From: a virus
Strand: one strand, 5' to 3'
IMG/VR virus record: IMGVR_UViG_3300044568_000638
Location: 1 to 62,808 of that record
Length of the DNA stretch: 62,808 nt
In this document: piece by piece, positions 17,289 through 26,126 of the stretch
Numbering within the stretch: position 1 is the stretch's first letter
Layout: every line of letters begins with the position of its first letter
Notes under the pieces: model-generated
Seen by the model: the letters and a program-made list of their open reading frames with translations, nothing else
Database searches by the model: none
What the model was told of the DNA's origin: nothing
Translations under genes and position numbers: made by a program

Positions 17289-19217
17289 ATGGCTATCAGC
17301 TATTCTTCCGAGGGTTATAAGGTAACTCCTCAATTCGCCAATCTTGGCGCATTGCAGGGATTGCAGCCACTAGACGTAACACGGAAGGCTACCTTTGAGC
17401 CTCGTCCACTTGCTCCAATTGAGGTTTATTCATCCCGTCCAGAGCTTGTGGCACAAGGACTAGCTCAAGGCATTCAGTCTGCTGTTAGTGGCGTTACTGA
17501 AGGAATTAAAGCACATTACTCAGAGAAGAGAGAACTGGCTAAGGAAGAAAGGAAATTCCAACAGCAAATTGAGCTTGAAAAAGCAAAACAATCAACTGAA
17601 AATCTTTCTTTCATAAATCAAGAAAGAGTTAAATTAGCAGCAACAAAAGGACTTGAAGCTGATTATAAAGAACAAGATGCTGCTCTTGTTGAAGCTGGAA
17701 GAAGAGTTATGGGCGTTGTTCCTAGTGGCTATAAACAAAAGGAAACTAAAAAAACAAATGAATCTTTTAAACCAGAGCCATTAGATACAGGTAAATCCTT
17801 GTCAAAACAAGGAGCGAGCGTTGATGCTCAAGGCAGAATTATAACAAACGCTACTCCACTTCCGGGCGAAGTAATTTCAACAGCAGAACAACCACTTCAG
17901 GGATTTGCATATCAACGTGAAATGCAAGAAAAAGAACAACAAGAAAACAAAACTCCAACGGAAACTTATGTAGGTGTTGATGATTCTACTATAGCTAAAG
18001 ATAAAGAATTTTTAGACAACTTACAATTAGAAGAAACAAAAGTTACATTTGCACCTCAAGCTCCAGTTGCGCCCCCTGTTGTAATTCAACCAGCGCAACC
18101 CGCTGGACAACCAACTCAAGAATTAACAGGTATTCAGCCAGTTACACCACAAGGTGGAGTTGTTCCTGCTCCAGTTGAATTTAATAGACCAGAACAACCA
18201 AAAGATCCCAAATTACCTCGTGATCTCAGGTCATATGTTTATATGCCAGATGAGTCAAGTAATGCTTATCAATCGGCGGCTGAACTTACTACTCCATATA
18301 GAAAAGTTTCTGTAGAGCAAAATCCAAGAACAAAAGAATATTTCTTAAAACAAGAAGATACTTCGGCAGATGTGCTAAAGATGCAAAGTGAAGCGCAAGC
18401 AATTGGTATAAGTGCAGAAGAGTTGGTGCTTAAAAAGCATCAGAGAGACTTAGCCAATCAAGATCAAGCAAATAAAACATTAGAAGCTAATCGGAAGATT
18501 GTAAAAGAAGATAAATCATATCGTGACTCGTTAAAGGATAGCATAAATAAGCAAGCAAATAAAATAGATTTGATCGAAGATGCAATAACTAGAATTCAAT
18601 CAAACCCTGATCTTGTTGGTATTTATAGTCAATATCTTAGAGGAAAAGAGCCTATTGGTGGATTTAATTATCAAAACATTGCTGCAATTGCAAAAGGTGC
18701 TGGGTATTCTGGCCCAATGGAAAAAATCCAAAAAATTGTAGACATTGAACAAGCTCTTAAATCAATTGAAGCTAATCTTGGTTGGGAAGAGTTTGCAAAA
18801 ATGAAACAATTGTCTCCAACTGGAACAGCTGGAGTTGGTGGTCTGACTGAAGGAGAAAGGCAATCTCTAGAAAGAATTCCCGGATCATTAGACATTACAA
18901 ATTCTTCTGAAAAACTTCTTGGAACTCTTTATAATCTTAGAAATGGATCTATAAAGACTATCACTAACGCTTCAAATGAAGTTGAGTCTGCTGATAAAAC
19001 ATTTAAACGACCAATTTACAATTCACTTAGGATGAATCCAAATGATGAATCTAGGATTAAAATTTTAAGTGATGGACTTGGAAAAGCAACTGAAGAGCAA
19101 AAAACAAACGAAAATTATTTAAATGCTATTGAAGAATTAAAAAATCTTATTAGAAAAAGAGATAGAATTAAAGAGTTTAATGCTGAATTAGGTCAAACTT
19201 TTAGAAATATTAAATGA
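17289..19217 (+). CDS. Large coiled-coil internal virion protein
   Basis: 642 residues. A charged helical segment rich in Glu/Lys/Gln (residues 75-120) is followed by a Pro/Gln-rich linker (260-310) and a long helical C-terminal half. No catalytic motif is seen. It lies between the MGG Gln-rich protein and a 1016-residue membrane-active-looking protein, the usual order for podovirus internal core proteins. Its stop overlaps the next start by 4 bases. Confidence 0.5.
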   Translation: MAISYSSEGYKVTPQFANLGALQGLQPLDVTRKATFEPRPLAPIEVYSSRPELVAQGLAQGIQSAVSGVTEGIKAHYSEKRELAKEERKFQQQIELEKAKQSTENLSFINQERVKLAATKGLEADYKEQDAALVEAGRRVMGVVPSGYKQKETKKTNESFKPEPLDTGKSLSKQGASVDAQGRIITNATPLPGEVISTAEQPLQGFAYQREMQEKEQQENKTPTETYVGVDDSTIAKDKEFLDNLQLEETKVTFAPQAPVAPPVVIQPAQPAGQPTQELTGIQPVTPQGGVVPAPVEFNRPEQPKDPKLPRDLRSYVYMPDESSNAYQSAAELTTPYRKVSVEQNPRTKEYFLKQEDTSADVLKMQSEAQAIGISAEELVLKKHQRDLANQDQANKTLEANRKIVKEDKSYRDSLKDSINKQANKIDLIEDAITRIQSNPDLVGIYSQYLRGKEPIGGFNYQNIAAIAKGAGYSGPMEKIQKIVDIEQALKSIEANLGWEEFAKMKQLSPTGTAGVGGLTEGERQSLERIPGSLDITNSSEKLLGTLYNLRNGSIKTITNASNEVESADKTFKRPIYNSLRMNPNDESRIKILSDGLGKATEEQKTNENYLNAIEELKNLIRKRDRIKEFNAELGQTFRNIK

Positions 19218-22200
19218 CACTTGAAGAACAGATCCAGTCTGAAATAGAAAACGAAAAAAAGTTATCAGCAAAGGATTCTTCAGAAAAACCTGTTGAAGAA
19301 AAGCCTCCTCTTGCTGATGTAACAGCTCCACAACCCGTGTCTGGAATGACTCAAGTTAAATCAAAGCCACTTGAATACATGGAGCCAGCTACTGAATTGC
19401 TAGGAATGACTGGTGCTGTTACTCGTGGACTTACCGTTCCAGCAGTACAAGCTGCCGCTGGTGGAGTTTTGGGATCTATTGCTGGCCCTCCCGGCATTGC
19501 CGCTGGAGCTGCTGCTGGCCCTATTGTTTTTGGTCTTGGCGATCTAGCTATTGAGGGAGTCAATTCTTATTTTGGAACTGATTTTGGAACTTCTCGTGGA
19601 GCAATAACGCATCTTTTAGATAAACTTGGAACTCCAAAACCTGATACTGCTGCTGAGAGGGTTACTGAGGCAGTAACTGAAGGTTTAGCAAGTGGAGGTG
19701 GATCTGCTCTTGCATTTAAAAAAGGTGGAGAAATTGCAAAAGCTGGAAGTAAACTTCAAAAAGTATCTGAGTTTATGGGTCAGAAACCTTTAGAACAAGC
19801 TGTAATTGGCGGGTTAGCTGGAGGAGCATCATCTGGCGCACAGGAGGCTGGAGCTGGCCCTGTTGGATCTGCTTTGGCTGGTTTAGCTGCTGCTGGAGCT
19901 GTCCCTGCATTGAAGTATGGAACTAAAGCTGGAATGAGAACATTTTTTCCAACTAAACAGCAATTAGAGCAAGAAGCAATGCAGTCCGCACAGGGAGTTT
20001 ATCAAACACTTCTTCCAGATGAAAAATCAAGACAAGAAGCAATTTCATCATTAAAAAGAGCAGGAGAAGTAGCTGATAAAGATATTAAATTGATGACTGG
20101 TGAAATAACTGGTCAAACTGGATTATTAGCATTGCAACAAGCATTGGAAAAATCATCTATTGAAGTTGCCAATCGTAAAGTTGAAAACATTAGAGGTATT
20201 AGCACTAAGGTTAGCGAGGGTCTTGAGACTACTGGAGTAAAACCAGAAGAAGCTGAAATGTTTTTTAAGTCTAAATTAGATGAACTTGAAAATGTAGCAA
20301 ATCAGTCTTCAGATGCATTAACTTTATCTGGAGACATTGAGAGTCAGGCGATGATCAATGAATCTAAGCAAATTTTGGCAGAGCAAAAGAAACTAGCTGA
20401 AACTGGAGTTTTAACAGCAGAAGAGGCATATAAAAACGCTGAAAATAAACTTAATAATAGAATTGAAACATACAAGCTAAGTGCTGGTGCAGAAGCAAAA
20501 GATCCAGCAAGTAAAATTGCATCAAATGTTATTGAAAAACAAAATGAAGCTGGAGGCATATATGCTACTCAATTATATTCTAAAATAGGAAAAGTAGATC
20601 CATTTGAACAGCCAAATACCAAAAAAGCAATTGATAATTTAATAGCAAAAACTCCAGAAGGAGAAAACGGAACAAAAGATATTCCTAAAATAATTAAAGA
20701 CATATATGCTAATATTTCAGATCAAGATGGAAATTTAAAATTAAAGGAATTATGGGAGCCTGTTGATTGGAGACAAAAGTTAAATGATGAAATTAATAAA
20801 GCAATAAGAACTGGAAATAAAAAAGAATCAAAAAAACTTATTGAAATTAAAAAATCAATTGATGCTGACTTAGCACTTCTTGAAGAAGTTTATCCTCAAA
20901 TCAAGGAAGCAAATAAGTTTTATTCAGAATATTCTGATATTTTTAATACTGGAGCATCTGAAGAGGCATTTAAAGAAGGCGTAAGCGCAACAAAGGTATT
21001 AAAAGAATACATCCCAGCAAGTGCAGAATTAGCAACAGAAGATGATTTGTTAAGATTACGAAAAGCAATCGAGGGACATCCAAAGGTTCCAACGTCACCA
21101 GAATTAGTTAAAGAGGGATTCAGTGCTGTTGACGATTGGGTTTATAGTCAAGCATTTAATTCTATTAATAAAGGAAATCCATCTAGTTCATTAAAAACAT
21201 GGGTTAGTAAAAACGGTTCAAGAATATTTAAAGCATTTGAAGGAAGTAAATCAAATGTAAAACAAGGAATAAATGATCTTATTTCAGAATTTGAAGGACT
21301 TGAGCAAGCTAAAAAAACAGCAGAAGAAAGTCTTGAACTATCAAAAATTAAAAGAATTGAACAAGGAGAGAGTGCTGAATTGGTTAATAAGCAAAATATA
21401 GAAGCGGCTAAATTGCTTAAATCTCAAATGGAAAAAACAGCACAAAAAATCTTAACCGATTTTCAGGAACAAAATATCCCATCAAGAAATCCAGCTAATC
21501 AGTTTATTGGAGGAAATGCTGAAGATATATTTGGAAAAATCTTTGCATCAAATACATCAAGAGCAGATATGGCAAAAGTCATTGAAGCTGCATCAAAAGA
21601 TCCAACAGGAAAAGCATTAGAAGGATTAAAGAACGCTGCAAGAAAAAACTTAAAGAGTAGTGTTGACCTTCCTGCAGAACCTACTGTAAAAGCTGGAATG
21701 ACTGATGCAGTGCGGTTCAATGATGAATTAAAAGTAAGCCTTGGTAAATCAACTGAATTACTTAAGCCGGGTTCTCCTAAGAGGGATGTACTTGAGATGT
21801 TGTTTGGAAAAGATTCTAGGGAACTAAACTCACTTGATAAAACAAGAGAATTCCTTAATATGATGTCACAAAAAACAGATTTTTCTGCATCAGATGTTGC
21901 AAAGTATAAAGATATAGCTCAAAACAGCAATATTAATGATCTTTTGTCTCTTGGTGCTATTGCATTTGGAAATGTTAAAGGCTTTGTTGCTTGGAAGAGC
22001 CTTGACTTGATTAGGAAGTTCCAAAAAAGCACAAGGAAAGATGTCAGTGAAATCTTTAAAGATATTCTAGTAAAGGCTCAATTTGATCCAGAAACAGCAA
22101 TAATATTGTCTCAGCCAATTACTCCAGAAAACTTTAAACTAACTCAACGCTTGCTAAGGAACTTTGGAATTCAAGCGGAAGCTACTGACTTTGGTATTGA

Positions 22201-22264
22201 AGAGCCTACAGAAGAGGGTCAAGAAACAACACAAAACAAAAGCGGAGAATTTCCAAAACTATAA
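19214..22264 (+). CDS. Very large internal virion protein with glycine-rich hydrophobic segments
   Basis: 1016 residues. After a charged N-terminus there are several Gly/Ala hydrophobic stretches (residues 70-110, 195-235) that could insert into or cross a membrane, then about 700 residues of Lys/Glu-rich helices. The size and make-up fit a last ejection protein (compare gp16 of T7), which enters the host first and helps DNA cross the envelope. There is no lytic transglycosylase Glu motif that I can recognise. The family is unassigned. Confidence 0.5.
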   Translation: MTLEEQIQSEIENEKKLSAKDSSEKPVEEKPPLADVTAPQPVSGMTQVKSKPLEYMEPATELLGMTGAVTRGLTVPAVQAAAGGVLGSIAGPPGIAAGAAAGPIVFGLGDLAIEGVNSYFGTDFGTSRGAITHLLDKLGTPKPDTAAERVTEAVTEGLASGGGSALAFKKGGEIAKAGSKLQKVSEFMGQKPLEQAVIGGLAGGASSGAQEAGAGPVGSALAGLAAAGAVPALKYGTKAGMRTFFPTKQQLEQEAMQSAQGVYQTLLPDEKSRQEAISSLKRAGEVADKDIKLMTGEITGQTGLLALQQALEKSSIEVANRKVENIRGISTKVSEGLETTGVKPEEAEMFFKSKLDELENVANQSSDALTLSGDIESQAMINESKQILAEQKKLAETGVLTAEEAYKNAENKLNNRIETYKLSAGAEAKDPASKIASNVIEKQNEAGGIYATQLYSKIGKVDPFEQPNTKKAIDNLIAKTPEGENGTKDIPKIIKDIYANISDQDGNLKLKELWEPVDWRQKLNDEINKAIRTGNKKESKKLIEIKKSIDADLALLEEVYPQIKEANKFYSEYSDIFNTGASEEAFKEGVSATKVLKEYIPASAELATEDDLLRLRKAIEGHPKVPTSPELVKEGFSAVDDWVYSQAFNSINKGNPSSSLKTWVSKNGSRIFKAFEGSKSNVKQGINDLISEFEGLEQAKKTAEESLELSKIKRIEQGESAELVNKQNIEAAKLLKSQMEKTAQKILTDFQEQNIPSRNPANQFIGGNAEDIFGKIFASNTSRADMAKVIEAASKDPTGKALEGLKNAARKNLKSSVDLPAEPTVKAGMTDAVRFNDELKVSLGKSTELLKPGSPKRDVLEMLFGKDSRELNSLDKTREFLNMMSQKTDFSASDVAKYKDIAQNSNINDLLSLGAIAFGNVKGFVAWKSLDLIRKFQKSTRKDVSEIFKDILVKAQFDPETAIILSQPITPENFKLTQRLLRNFGIQAEATDFGIEEPTEEGQETTQNKSGEFPKL

Positions 22265-22265
22265 T

Positions 22266-22412
22266 ATGCCACTAAGAAAATGCGCCTCCCAAAATTGCTT
22301 TGACAGGAATGTTTCAGCAGAAGTAAAGTCAGGTAAACCTGTAAAACAAGCGGTTGCGATTGCATATAGCGTCCAACGCGAAGCTAAAGCAAAATCTAAA
22401 AAGAAAAAATAA
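22266..22412 (+). CDS. Small basic phage protein (DUF6496-like)
   Basis: 48 residues, ATG 2 bases after the upstream stop. The core 'AEVKSGKPVKQAVAIAYSVQREAKAKSKKKK' matches small, lysine-tailed phage proteins with the pattern 'G.P.KQAVAIALS', often noted as DUF6496. Function is unknown; the basic tail could bind nucleic acid. Confidence 0.6.
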   Translation: MPLRKCASQNCFDRNVSAEVKSGKPVKQAVAIAYSVQREAKAKSKKKK

Positions 22413-22504
22413 TGAGCCTTGGTGATTGGAGTATTTTGATAATGGCAATTTCTTCATTTATTGGTGGAGGAATTTGTATTGGTGTTGCCCATTGGTGGGA
22501 GTAA
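22412..22504 (+). CDS. 30-residue single-span membrane peptide
   Basis: The ATG overlaps the previous stop (TAATG). The product, 30 residues, is nearly all membrane span (residues 7-27: hydrophobic and Gly-rich, ending HWWE). The coupled start and place in an operon support it. Function is unknown; a holin-like or small regulatory peptide is possible. Confidence 0.45.
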   Translation: MSLGDWSILIMAISSFIGGGICIGVAHWWE

Positions 22505-22508
22505 AGGT

Positions 22509-23165
22509 ATGATTACATTAAAGTCTGTTGATCCAGTATCCATGCGGTATGTGACTACTGGAGACTGGGAATGGTTGCCTAATGGAGAGTTGAAATGTTC
22601 TGTAGCAGAGTATGGCAATGAAGATGGCGAGTTTCTAGTTAGTCTTCATAAAATGGTAGAGGGTTGGTTATGCCGTAAAGATGGAATCCGCGAGGATGAG
22701 GTATCTGCGTTTGACATTTCAAATCCAGAGGCTCCACATCACAAACAGAACCAAACTGCCACAGAGGTAGAGAAGATCGTCTGTGAGGCAATGTCGATTG
22801 ATTGGGAGGCACACAAAGATTGGGTTCAACGTGCAAGTGACGAGGTAGAAGAAAAATCATTTCATGAAGTTCCATCAATGCTTATCAATGGGCCTAGATT
22901 CTGGGCTGAGTTGCATTTGCTAGGGATTCGACACAGGACAGGCAAAAACATGACAGGATGGCTTAACGATTGGCGTGATTCTATTCCATTTAATGGATGC
23001 CCATGCAAAGAACATCTTGATAATTGGTTTTCAGAAAATCCACCTGATTGGAATCGTTTTTTTGAATGGGGAATTGATTTGCACAACGCCGTAAACTTGC
23101 GTATTGGGAAGCCAACAATGGATATTGAGAATGCAAAAGAATTGTGGACTCAAAAACATTTTTAA
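22509..23165 (+). CDS. ERV/ALR-like sulfhydryl oxidase domain protein
   Basis: 218 residues from ATG 22509; an earlier in-frame start would overlap the small membrane ORF. The C-terminal 70 residues show the Evr1/Alr layout: 'FNGCPCKEHLDNWFSENPP', then 'FFEWGIDLHNAVNLRIGKPTM', where the HNxVNxxxGKP block binds FAD in this family. The usual CxxC is here a CxC (Cys-Pro-Cys), which is odd and may alter activity. The N-terminal 130 residues are not recognised. The likely role is disulfide formation or FAD-linked redox. Confidence 0.55.
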   Translation: MITLKSVDPVSMRYVTTGDWEWLPNGELKCSVAEYGNEDGEFLVSLHKMVEGWLCRKDGIREDEVSAFDISNPEAPHHKQNQTATEVEKIVCEAMSIDWEAHKDWVQRASDEVEEKSFHEVPSMLINGPRFWAELHLLGIRHRTGKNMTGWLNDWRDSIPFNGCPCKEHLDNWFSENPPDWNRFFEWGIDLHNAVNLRIGKPTMDIENAKELWTQKHF

Positions 23166-23225
23166 AAAGTTGTTGCAAGTTTTAAAATAACTTGTATATT
23201 TCAATTAGTTTCTTCACCGAACTAT

Positions 23226-23258
23226 AGCCTGTGTTAGCGCACAGGCTTTTTCGTTTTT
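23226..23258 (+). terminator. Rho-independent terminator
   Basis: An 8-bp perfect stem AGCCTGTG/CACAGGCT with a 6-base loop is followed by TTTTCGTTTTT. It ends the plus-strand tail/internal-protein operon after the ERV/ALR-like gene. It sits inside a larger inverted repeat (TTCACCGAAC at 23213, GTTCGGTGAA at 23273). Confidence 0.85.
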
Positions 23259-23347
23259 AGGTTCGGTGTAAAGTTCGGTGAAAAACATTTTGCATTTTTG
23301 AACTAAACGTATAAATTCACGGCATCGTTAATAACGATAATAAATAT

Positions 23348-23584
23348 ATGAATACTTTACAGATTAAACCTAAAAGAACATCAAGTAAAAGGAGCCTTTA
23401 CTCTGCTGGAAGTTTAACAACTTCTGGAACAATAGATGAAAAGGACATTTGGTTAATTAACTTAGCAGCGCAATTTGATCGTGCTTGCGATTACTTCTGG
23501 ACAAAAACTCCAGAAAGACGAAAAGTGCAAGCCGAATTTAAAAAGAATTGTAGTTATATTAATAATAGATATGCGAGTAAATAA
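23348..23584 (+). CDS. Small hypothetical protein
   Basis: 78 residues, basic N-terminus (MNTLQIKPKRTSSKRS) and a helical C-terminus with 'DYFWTKTPERRKVQAEFKKNC'. It is the first gene after the terminator at 23226, with an AATAAATAT leader lacking a Shine-Dalgarno site. No family recognised. Confidence 0.55.
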   Translation: MNTLQIKPKRTSSKRSLYSAGSLTTSGTIDEKDIWLINLAAQFDRACDYFWTKTPERRKVQAEFKKNCSYINNRYASK

Positions 23585-23807
23585 CCATCCAGCATTTCCA
23601 GTCACGGCATACCCCGGCGACCAAAATAGTCCCAAGGTGCGTCCTAACTCTGGTATGGGAATGCGTGATTGGTTTGCAGGACGAGCATTGGAAGGCATCC
23701 TATCCAATCCAGAAGAGCTAGCAATGGAAGCCCCACCAGAGAGTATTGCTCGTATTGCATATAAATTTGCAGACGCAATGCTAGAAGAAAGAGAACCCCA
23801 CACATGA
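23571..23807 (+). CDS. Conserved small phage protein (GMxxRDWFAGxAL family)
   Basis: 78 residues from ATG 23571, overlapping the previous gene by 14 bases. The block 'GMGMRDWFAGRALEGILSN' with 'ARIAYKFADAMLEER' occurs in many phage small proteins, usually in early or replication regions. Function is unknown. A longer in-frame start lies upstream but would run deep into the neighbour. Confidence 0.65.
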   Translation: MRVNNHPAFPVTAYPGDQNSPKVRPNSGMGMRDWFAGRALEGILSNPEELAMEAPPESIARIAYKFADAMLEEREPHT

Positions 23808-23947
23808 AAAGCCAAACATCAGCCAGCTTGAAATTTGGATCTCCAATGATCGTTTCAAGTGCAGTAACAAAACCACAAAAAACAAACATCCGTGTGTCTA
23901 TGCCTAAAGCAAAGGCAAAGATGCCAAAACTACCAAAAAAGAAATAA
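23804..23947 (+). CDS. Small lysine-rich protein
   Basis: 47 residues, starting with an ATGA overlap on the previous stop. The C-terminus is strongly basic (KAKAKMPKLPKKK). It may bind nucleic acid. No family recognised. Confidence 0.5.
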   Translation: MKSQTSASLKFGSPMIVSSAVTKPQKTNIRVSMPKAKAKMPKLPKKK

Positions 23948-23949
23948 AT

Positions 23950-24186
23950 ATGAGCGAAGAAAACGAACTTGTCGGATTCGGTGAAGATCAACAAAAAGCA
24001 ATCGAACACGCAATAAAAGGAATTGACATTGACGCAATCAGCAAAGATGAAGTCTTTCTTGATTTCATTGGGAGATTGAAACGCTTTAACTTTGAATGCT
24101 CCGTTGCATTGCATCTCCTAGAAAAGAAGACGCTTGCTGACATGGCTGAAAAAGCTAAAGAAGTCGAAGTTGAAAGCAAAGAATAA
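23950..24186 (+). CDS. Small acidic helical protein
   Basis: 78 residues, ATG 2 bases after the previous stop with an AAATAAAT leader. It is acidic and predicted helical, ending in a charged 'EKAKEVEVESKE' tail. No family recognised. Confidence 0.55.
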   Translation: MSEENELVGFGEDQQKAIEHAIKGIDIDAISKDEVFLDFIGRLKRFNFECSVALHLLEKKTLADMAEKAKEVEVESKE

Positions 24187-24189
24187 TTT

Positions 24190-24435
24190 ATGAGCATCAT
24201 CAGTGACCATGCACATGATTCCCATGATATGGGAGGAAGCTGCAAGTCTTGTGGAACTGATTGGATTGACCACATGGGTGTTCAATCCACTTGCTCTCGT
24301 CTACAGCAAGCCAGTGAGCTACTTCTAATGGCTCTTAGCTATATTAAGCAACCAGAGTATTCAAGAGATCTTGGCGAACAAGAAATGTATTTTGACTTCC
24401 GAAAAGCAGTAGAAAAGTTTTATGGAAAACATTAA
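24190..24435 (+). CDS. Small protein with a CxxC site
   Basis: 81 residues. 'GGSCKSCGTDWIDH' plus a later Cys and several His could bind a metal ion. The C-terminal half is helical. It overlaps the next small ORF by 14 bases. No family recognised. Confidence 0.55.
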   Translation: MSIISDHAHDSHDMGGSCKSCGTDWIDHMGVQSTCSRLQQASELLLMALSYIKQPEYSRDLGEQEMYFDFRKAVEKFYGKH

Positions 24436-24580
24436 GAAGTCTGAATGGTCTGGACAGGCTGGCAAAGGTGACGAAGAACGTCCTGTTGACCGCAAAAAGT
24501 ATCGCGCTAACTTTGACGAGATCGACTGGTCAGCGCATAAGAAAGCGTCTTCAAAACTTCACCCCGATAAGCGAACCTGA
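24422..24580 (+). CDS. Small charged protein at the convergent junction
   Basis: 52 residues, starting inside the end of the previous gene. It is hydrophilic and ends 'IDWSAHKKASSKLHPDKRT'. It is the last plus-strand gene before the minus-strand block. No family recognised. Confidence 0.45.
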   Translation: MENIKKSEWSGQAGKGDEERPVDRKKYRANFDEIDWSAHKKASSKLHPDKRT

Positions 24581-24592
24581 ATGGACAGGTGA

Positions 24593-24612
24593 CTCCTGTG
24601 GACGCGCAGGAG
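24593..24612. terminator. Hairpin in the convergent junction
   Basis: An 8-bp stem CTCCTGTG/CGCAGGAG (one G-U pair) with a 4-base loop lies between the converging gene sets. On the plus strand a T5 run follows 9 bases later, so it is a weak or imperfect terminator. Confidence 0.4.
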
Positions 24613-24624
24613 AAGGGTGTCTTT

Positions 24625-24999
24625 TTAATCTATCGGCTTGTCGCTGATTTCGATTTCCGTATGTTCTTCCGTTTTGGTTTTAATTTTGACTTGCTTGAAC
24701 TGGACTTCGATGTCTTCGGGCGAGTCGTCTTTGATGAGTTTAGAGTAACGTAATTGGTCAATAATTGGTTTACAACCTCCTGCGTAGTTGTCGCAGTCGA
24801 GGGGTCTTGTACTATATCTCGTAATGCGGACGTAAGTGCGATTGCTGACCTTTTCTTTTCTTTTAGGTAGTGCGACCAGTGCTTGTTGAGCAGGATGTTT
24901 AGGGATGGGGTTAGATACCCGTGTAGGTGTAAAGTAATAGTGTCCATCTTGTGATCGTGTGTAACCTTTCTCTTTTAGTTGATCTTCAGTCCAGTTCAT
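24625..24999 (-). CDS. rusA: RusA-family Holliday junction resolvase
   Basis: 124 residues. The block 'RPLDCDNYAGGCKPIIDQLRYSKLIKDDSPEDIEVQFKQVK' carries the RusA signature: Asp-x-Asp-Asn, a Lys before a Pro, and a later 'DD' that hold the catalytic metals. RusA dimers cut Holliday junctions and would resolve recombination intermediates made with the ERF protein in this same block before packaging. ATG 24999 overlaps the upstream stop. It is the last gene of the leftward early operon. Confidence 0.8.
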   Translation of the reverse strand: MNWTEDQLKEKGYTRSQDGHYYFTPTRVSNPIPKHPAQQALVALPKRKEKVSNRTYVRITRYSTRPLDCDNYAGGCKPIIDQLRYSKLIKDDSPEDIEVQFKQVKIKTKTEEHTEIEISDKPID

Positions 25000-25253
25000 T
25001 TATTCAATTCGTCAATTATTTCGTTTAGTTTATTTATAAAAGGATCTACCAAGTGAGGCTTCCCTTGTTCAATCAGGATATCAACGAAATTCCTTGGATA
25101 ATTAGATAGAACCTCTTGTCGTTCTGGATCTGGTATTGTTTCATTTTCTATTAATGCTTCATCCAGTTCGTGACACAATGCACCAACCGTAGCGCAACAC
25201 GCCGCTGCGTATGTGATCATTGCCTGTTCAAAGTCCATTCCTTCACTTATCAT
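24996..25253 (-). CDS. Small hypothetical protein
   Basis: 85 residues, acidic and helical, with a hydrophobic Ala/Cys stretch near residues 12-26. It overlaps the RusA start by 4 bases. The family is not recognised. A second ATG, 15 bases in, follows a GAAGGA and could be the true start. Confidence 0.5.
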   Translation of the reverse strand: MISEGMDFEQAMITYAAACCATVGALCHELDEALIENETIPDPERQEVLSNYPRNFVDILIEQGKPHLVDPFINKLNEIIDELNK

Positions 25254-25337
25254 AATATTGTCTGCGTTTTTTTGGATGCGGCAGCCCCCATTTACCCCTG
25301 CTGATCGGGAGTTCCCAACCTTAGCGAGGAAAGTTAC

Positions 25338-25541
25338 TTAAAATGGGGCTTTTTCTTCTTTTGGTAGTTTTTCTTTGAAGGAATGCGACCTGTATGTAAT
25401 TCCTTTTGATTCTTTAATCCATGTATTCATGTAATACTCTTTCCCGTCAATGTTTACTGATCCTGTTTCATCGGGATGAGTTTCTTTTTCTTTTTTGTTA
25501 TTTGGGAATGAAGCTCCGCGATTAGTGTTGTCGTATGCCAT
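25338..25541 (-). CDS. Conserved small phage protein (NxKExxTHPDxTG family)
   Basis: 67 residues from ATG 25541, which follows the upstream stop. The pattern 'SFPNNKKEKETHPDETGSVNIDGKEYYMNTWIKE' matches a widespread small phage protein found near replication genes, with an OB-like beta content. Function is unknown. Confidence 0.65.
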   Translation of the reverse strand: MAYDNTNRGASFPNNKKEKETHPDETGSVNIDGKEYYMNTWIKESKGITYRSHSFKEKLPKEEKAPF

Positions 25542-25543
25542 AT

Positions 25544-25738
25544 TTATTCTTTTGTTTTTGGTGGGTTTAGTTTCTGCCATACTTCCGCTCCTTGTTCGGT
25601 TTGGACTAGGCAGGTTTGTTTGTTGTTTTTTCGAGCATCTTCCAATACAACATCCATCATCTGTTTTTCTTTAGGAAGATGATATGTGTTTGTAAGCTGC
25701 ACAAATCCATGTTCTTTAGCGTATTCTTTAGTTGTCAT
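25544..25738 (-). CDS. Small hypothetical protein
   Basis: 64 residues, basic and hydrophilic. It overlaps the next upstream gene by 11 bases, in line with the packing of this operon. No family recognised. Confidence 0.5.
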   Translation of the reverse strand: MTTKEYAKEHGFVQLTNTYHLPKEKQMMDVVLEDARKNNKQTCLVQTEQGAEVWQKLNPPKTKE

Positions 25739-25919
25739 TGTCTTGATTTTTAATTATGTCATTTATTACTTGTGAGTGTAAGGGGCAATCGCCGTTGTAG
25801 ACATGGATTCCTTCAACTCCTTGGTATCCACGTCCGTGATGGTTATCCATTATTGGGCAAGTGCAACCAAGTTCAATGGCTTCCTTTGACCCCGGATTTG
25901 GTTTGTTATTCGGTTTCAT
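25728..25919 (-). CDS. Conserved small Cys/His phage protein
   Basis: 63 residues from ATG 25919 (another ATG 9 bases earlier is possible). 'NPGSKEAIELGCTCPIMDNHHGRGYQG...YNGDCPLH' is the pattern of a common small phage protein with CxC, His pairs and a final DCPLH, perhaps metal-binding. Function is unknown. Confidence 0.65.
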   Translation of the reverse strand: MKPNNKPNPGSKEAIELGCTCPIMDNHHGRGYQGVEGIHVYNGDCPLHSQVINDIIKNQDNDN

Positions 25920-26115
25920 CAAATGCATAATCCATAGCGATTCGCTTCCATTGTTCTACCTCTGCAACCAAAGCGTCAATTCGGTCTAAAGCCTCGTCAC
26001 GTTGCGCTGTAACTTCGCAAAGACGTTGATCGAGTTCATCAATCAAGTCGCTGTCTTCTTTCATGTATTCGCGCATTGCACAAATTAGAACTTCCTTGTC
26101 TTCTTTATTAGTCAT
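25906..26115 (-). CDS. Small coiled-coil protein
   Basis: 69 residues; residues 15-60 form a heptad-like helix (LIDELDQRLCEVTAQRDEALDRIDALVAEVEQW). The leader is AATAAATAAATAT with no Shine-Dalgarno site. No family recognised. Confidence 0.55.
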   Translation of the reverse strand: MTNKEDKEVLICAMREYMKEDSDLIDELDQRLCEVTAQRDEALDRIDALVAEVEQWKRIAMDYAFDETE

Positions 26116-26126
26116 ATATTTATTTA

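Noticed and set aside
24630-24947. Minus-strand ORF overlapping rusA in another frame
   Set aside because: Low-complexity Lys/Ser tail, inside a gene with clear RusA motifs.
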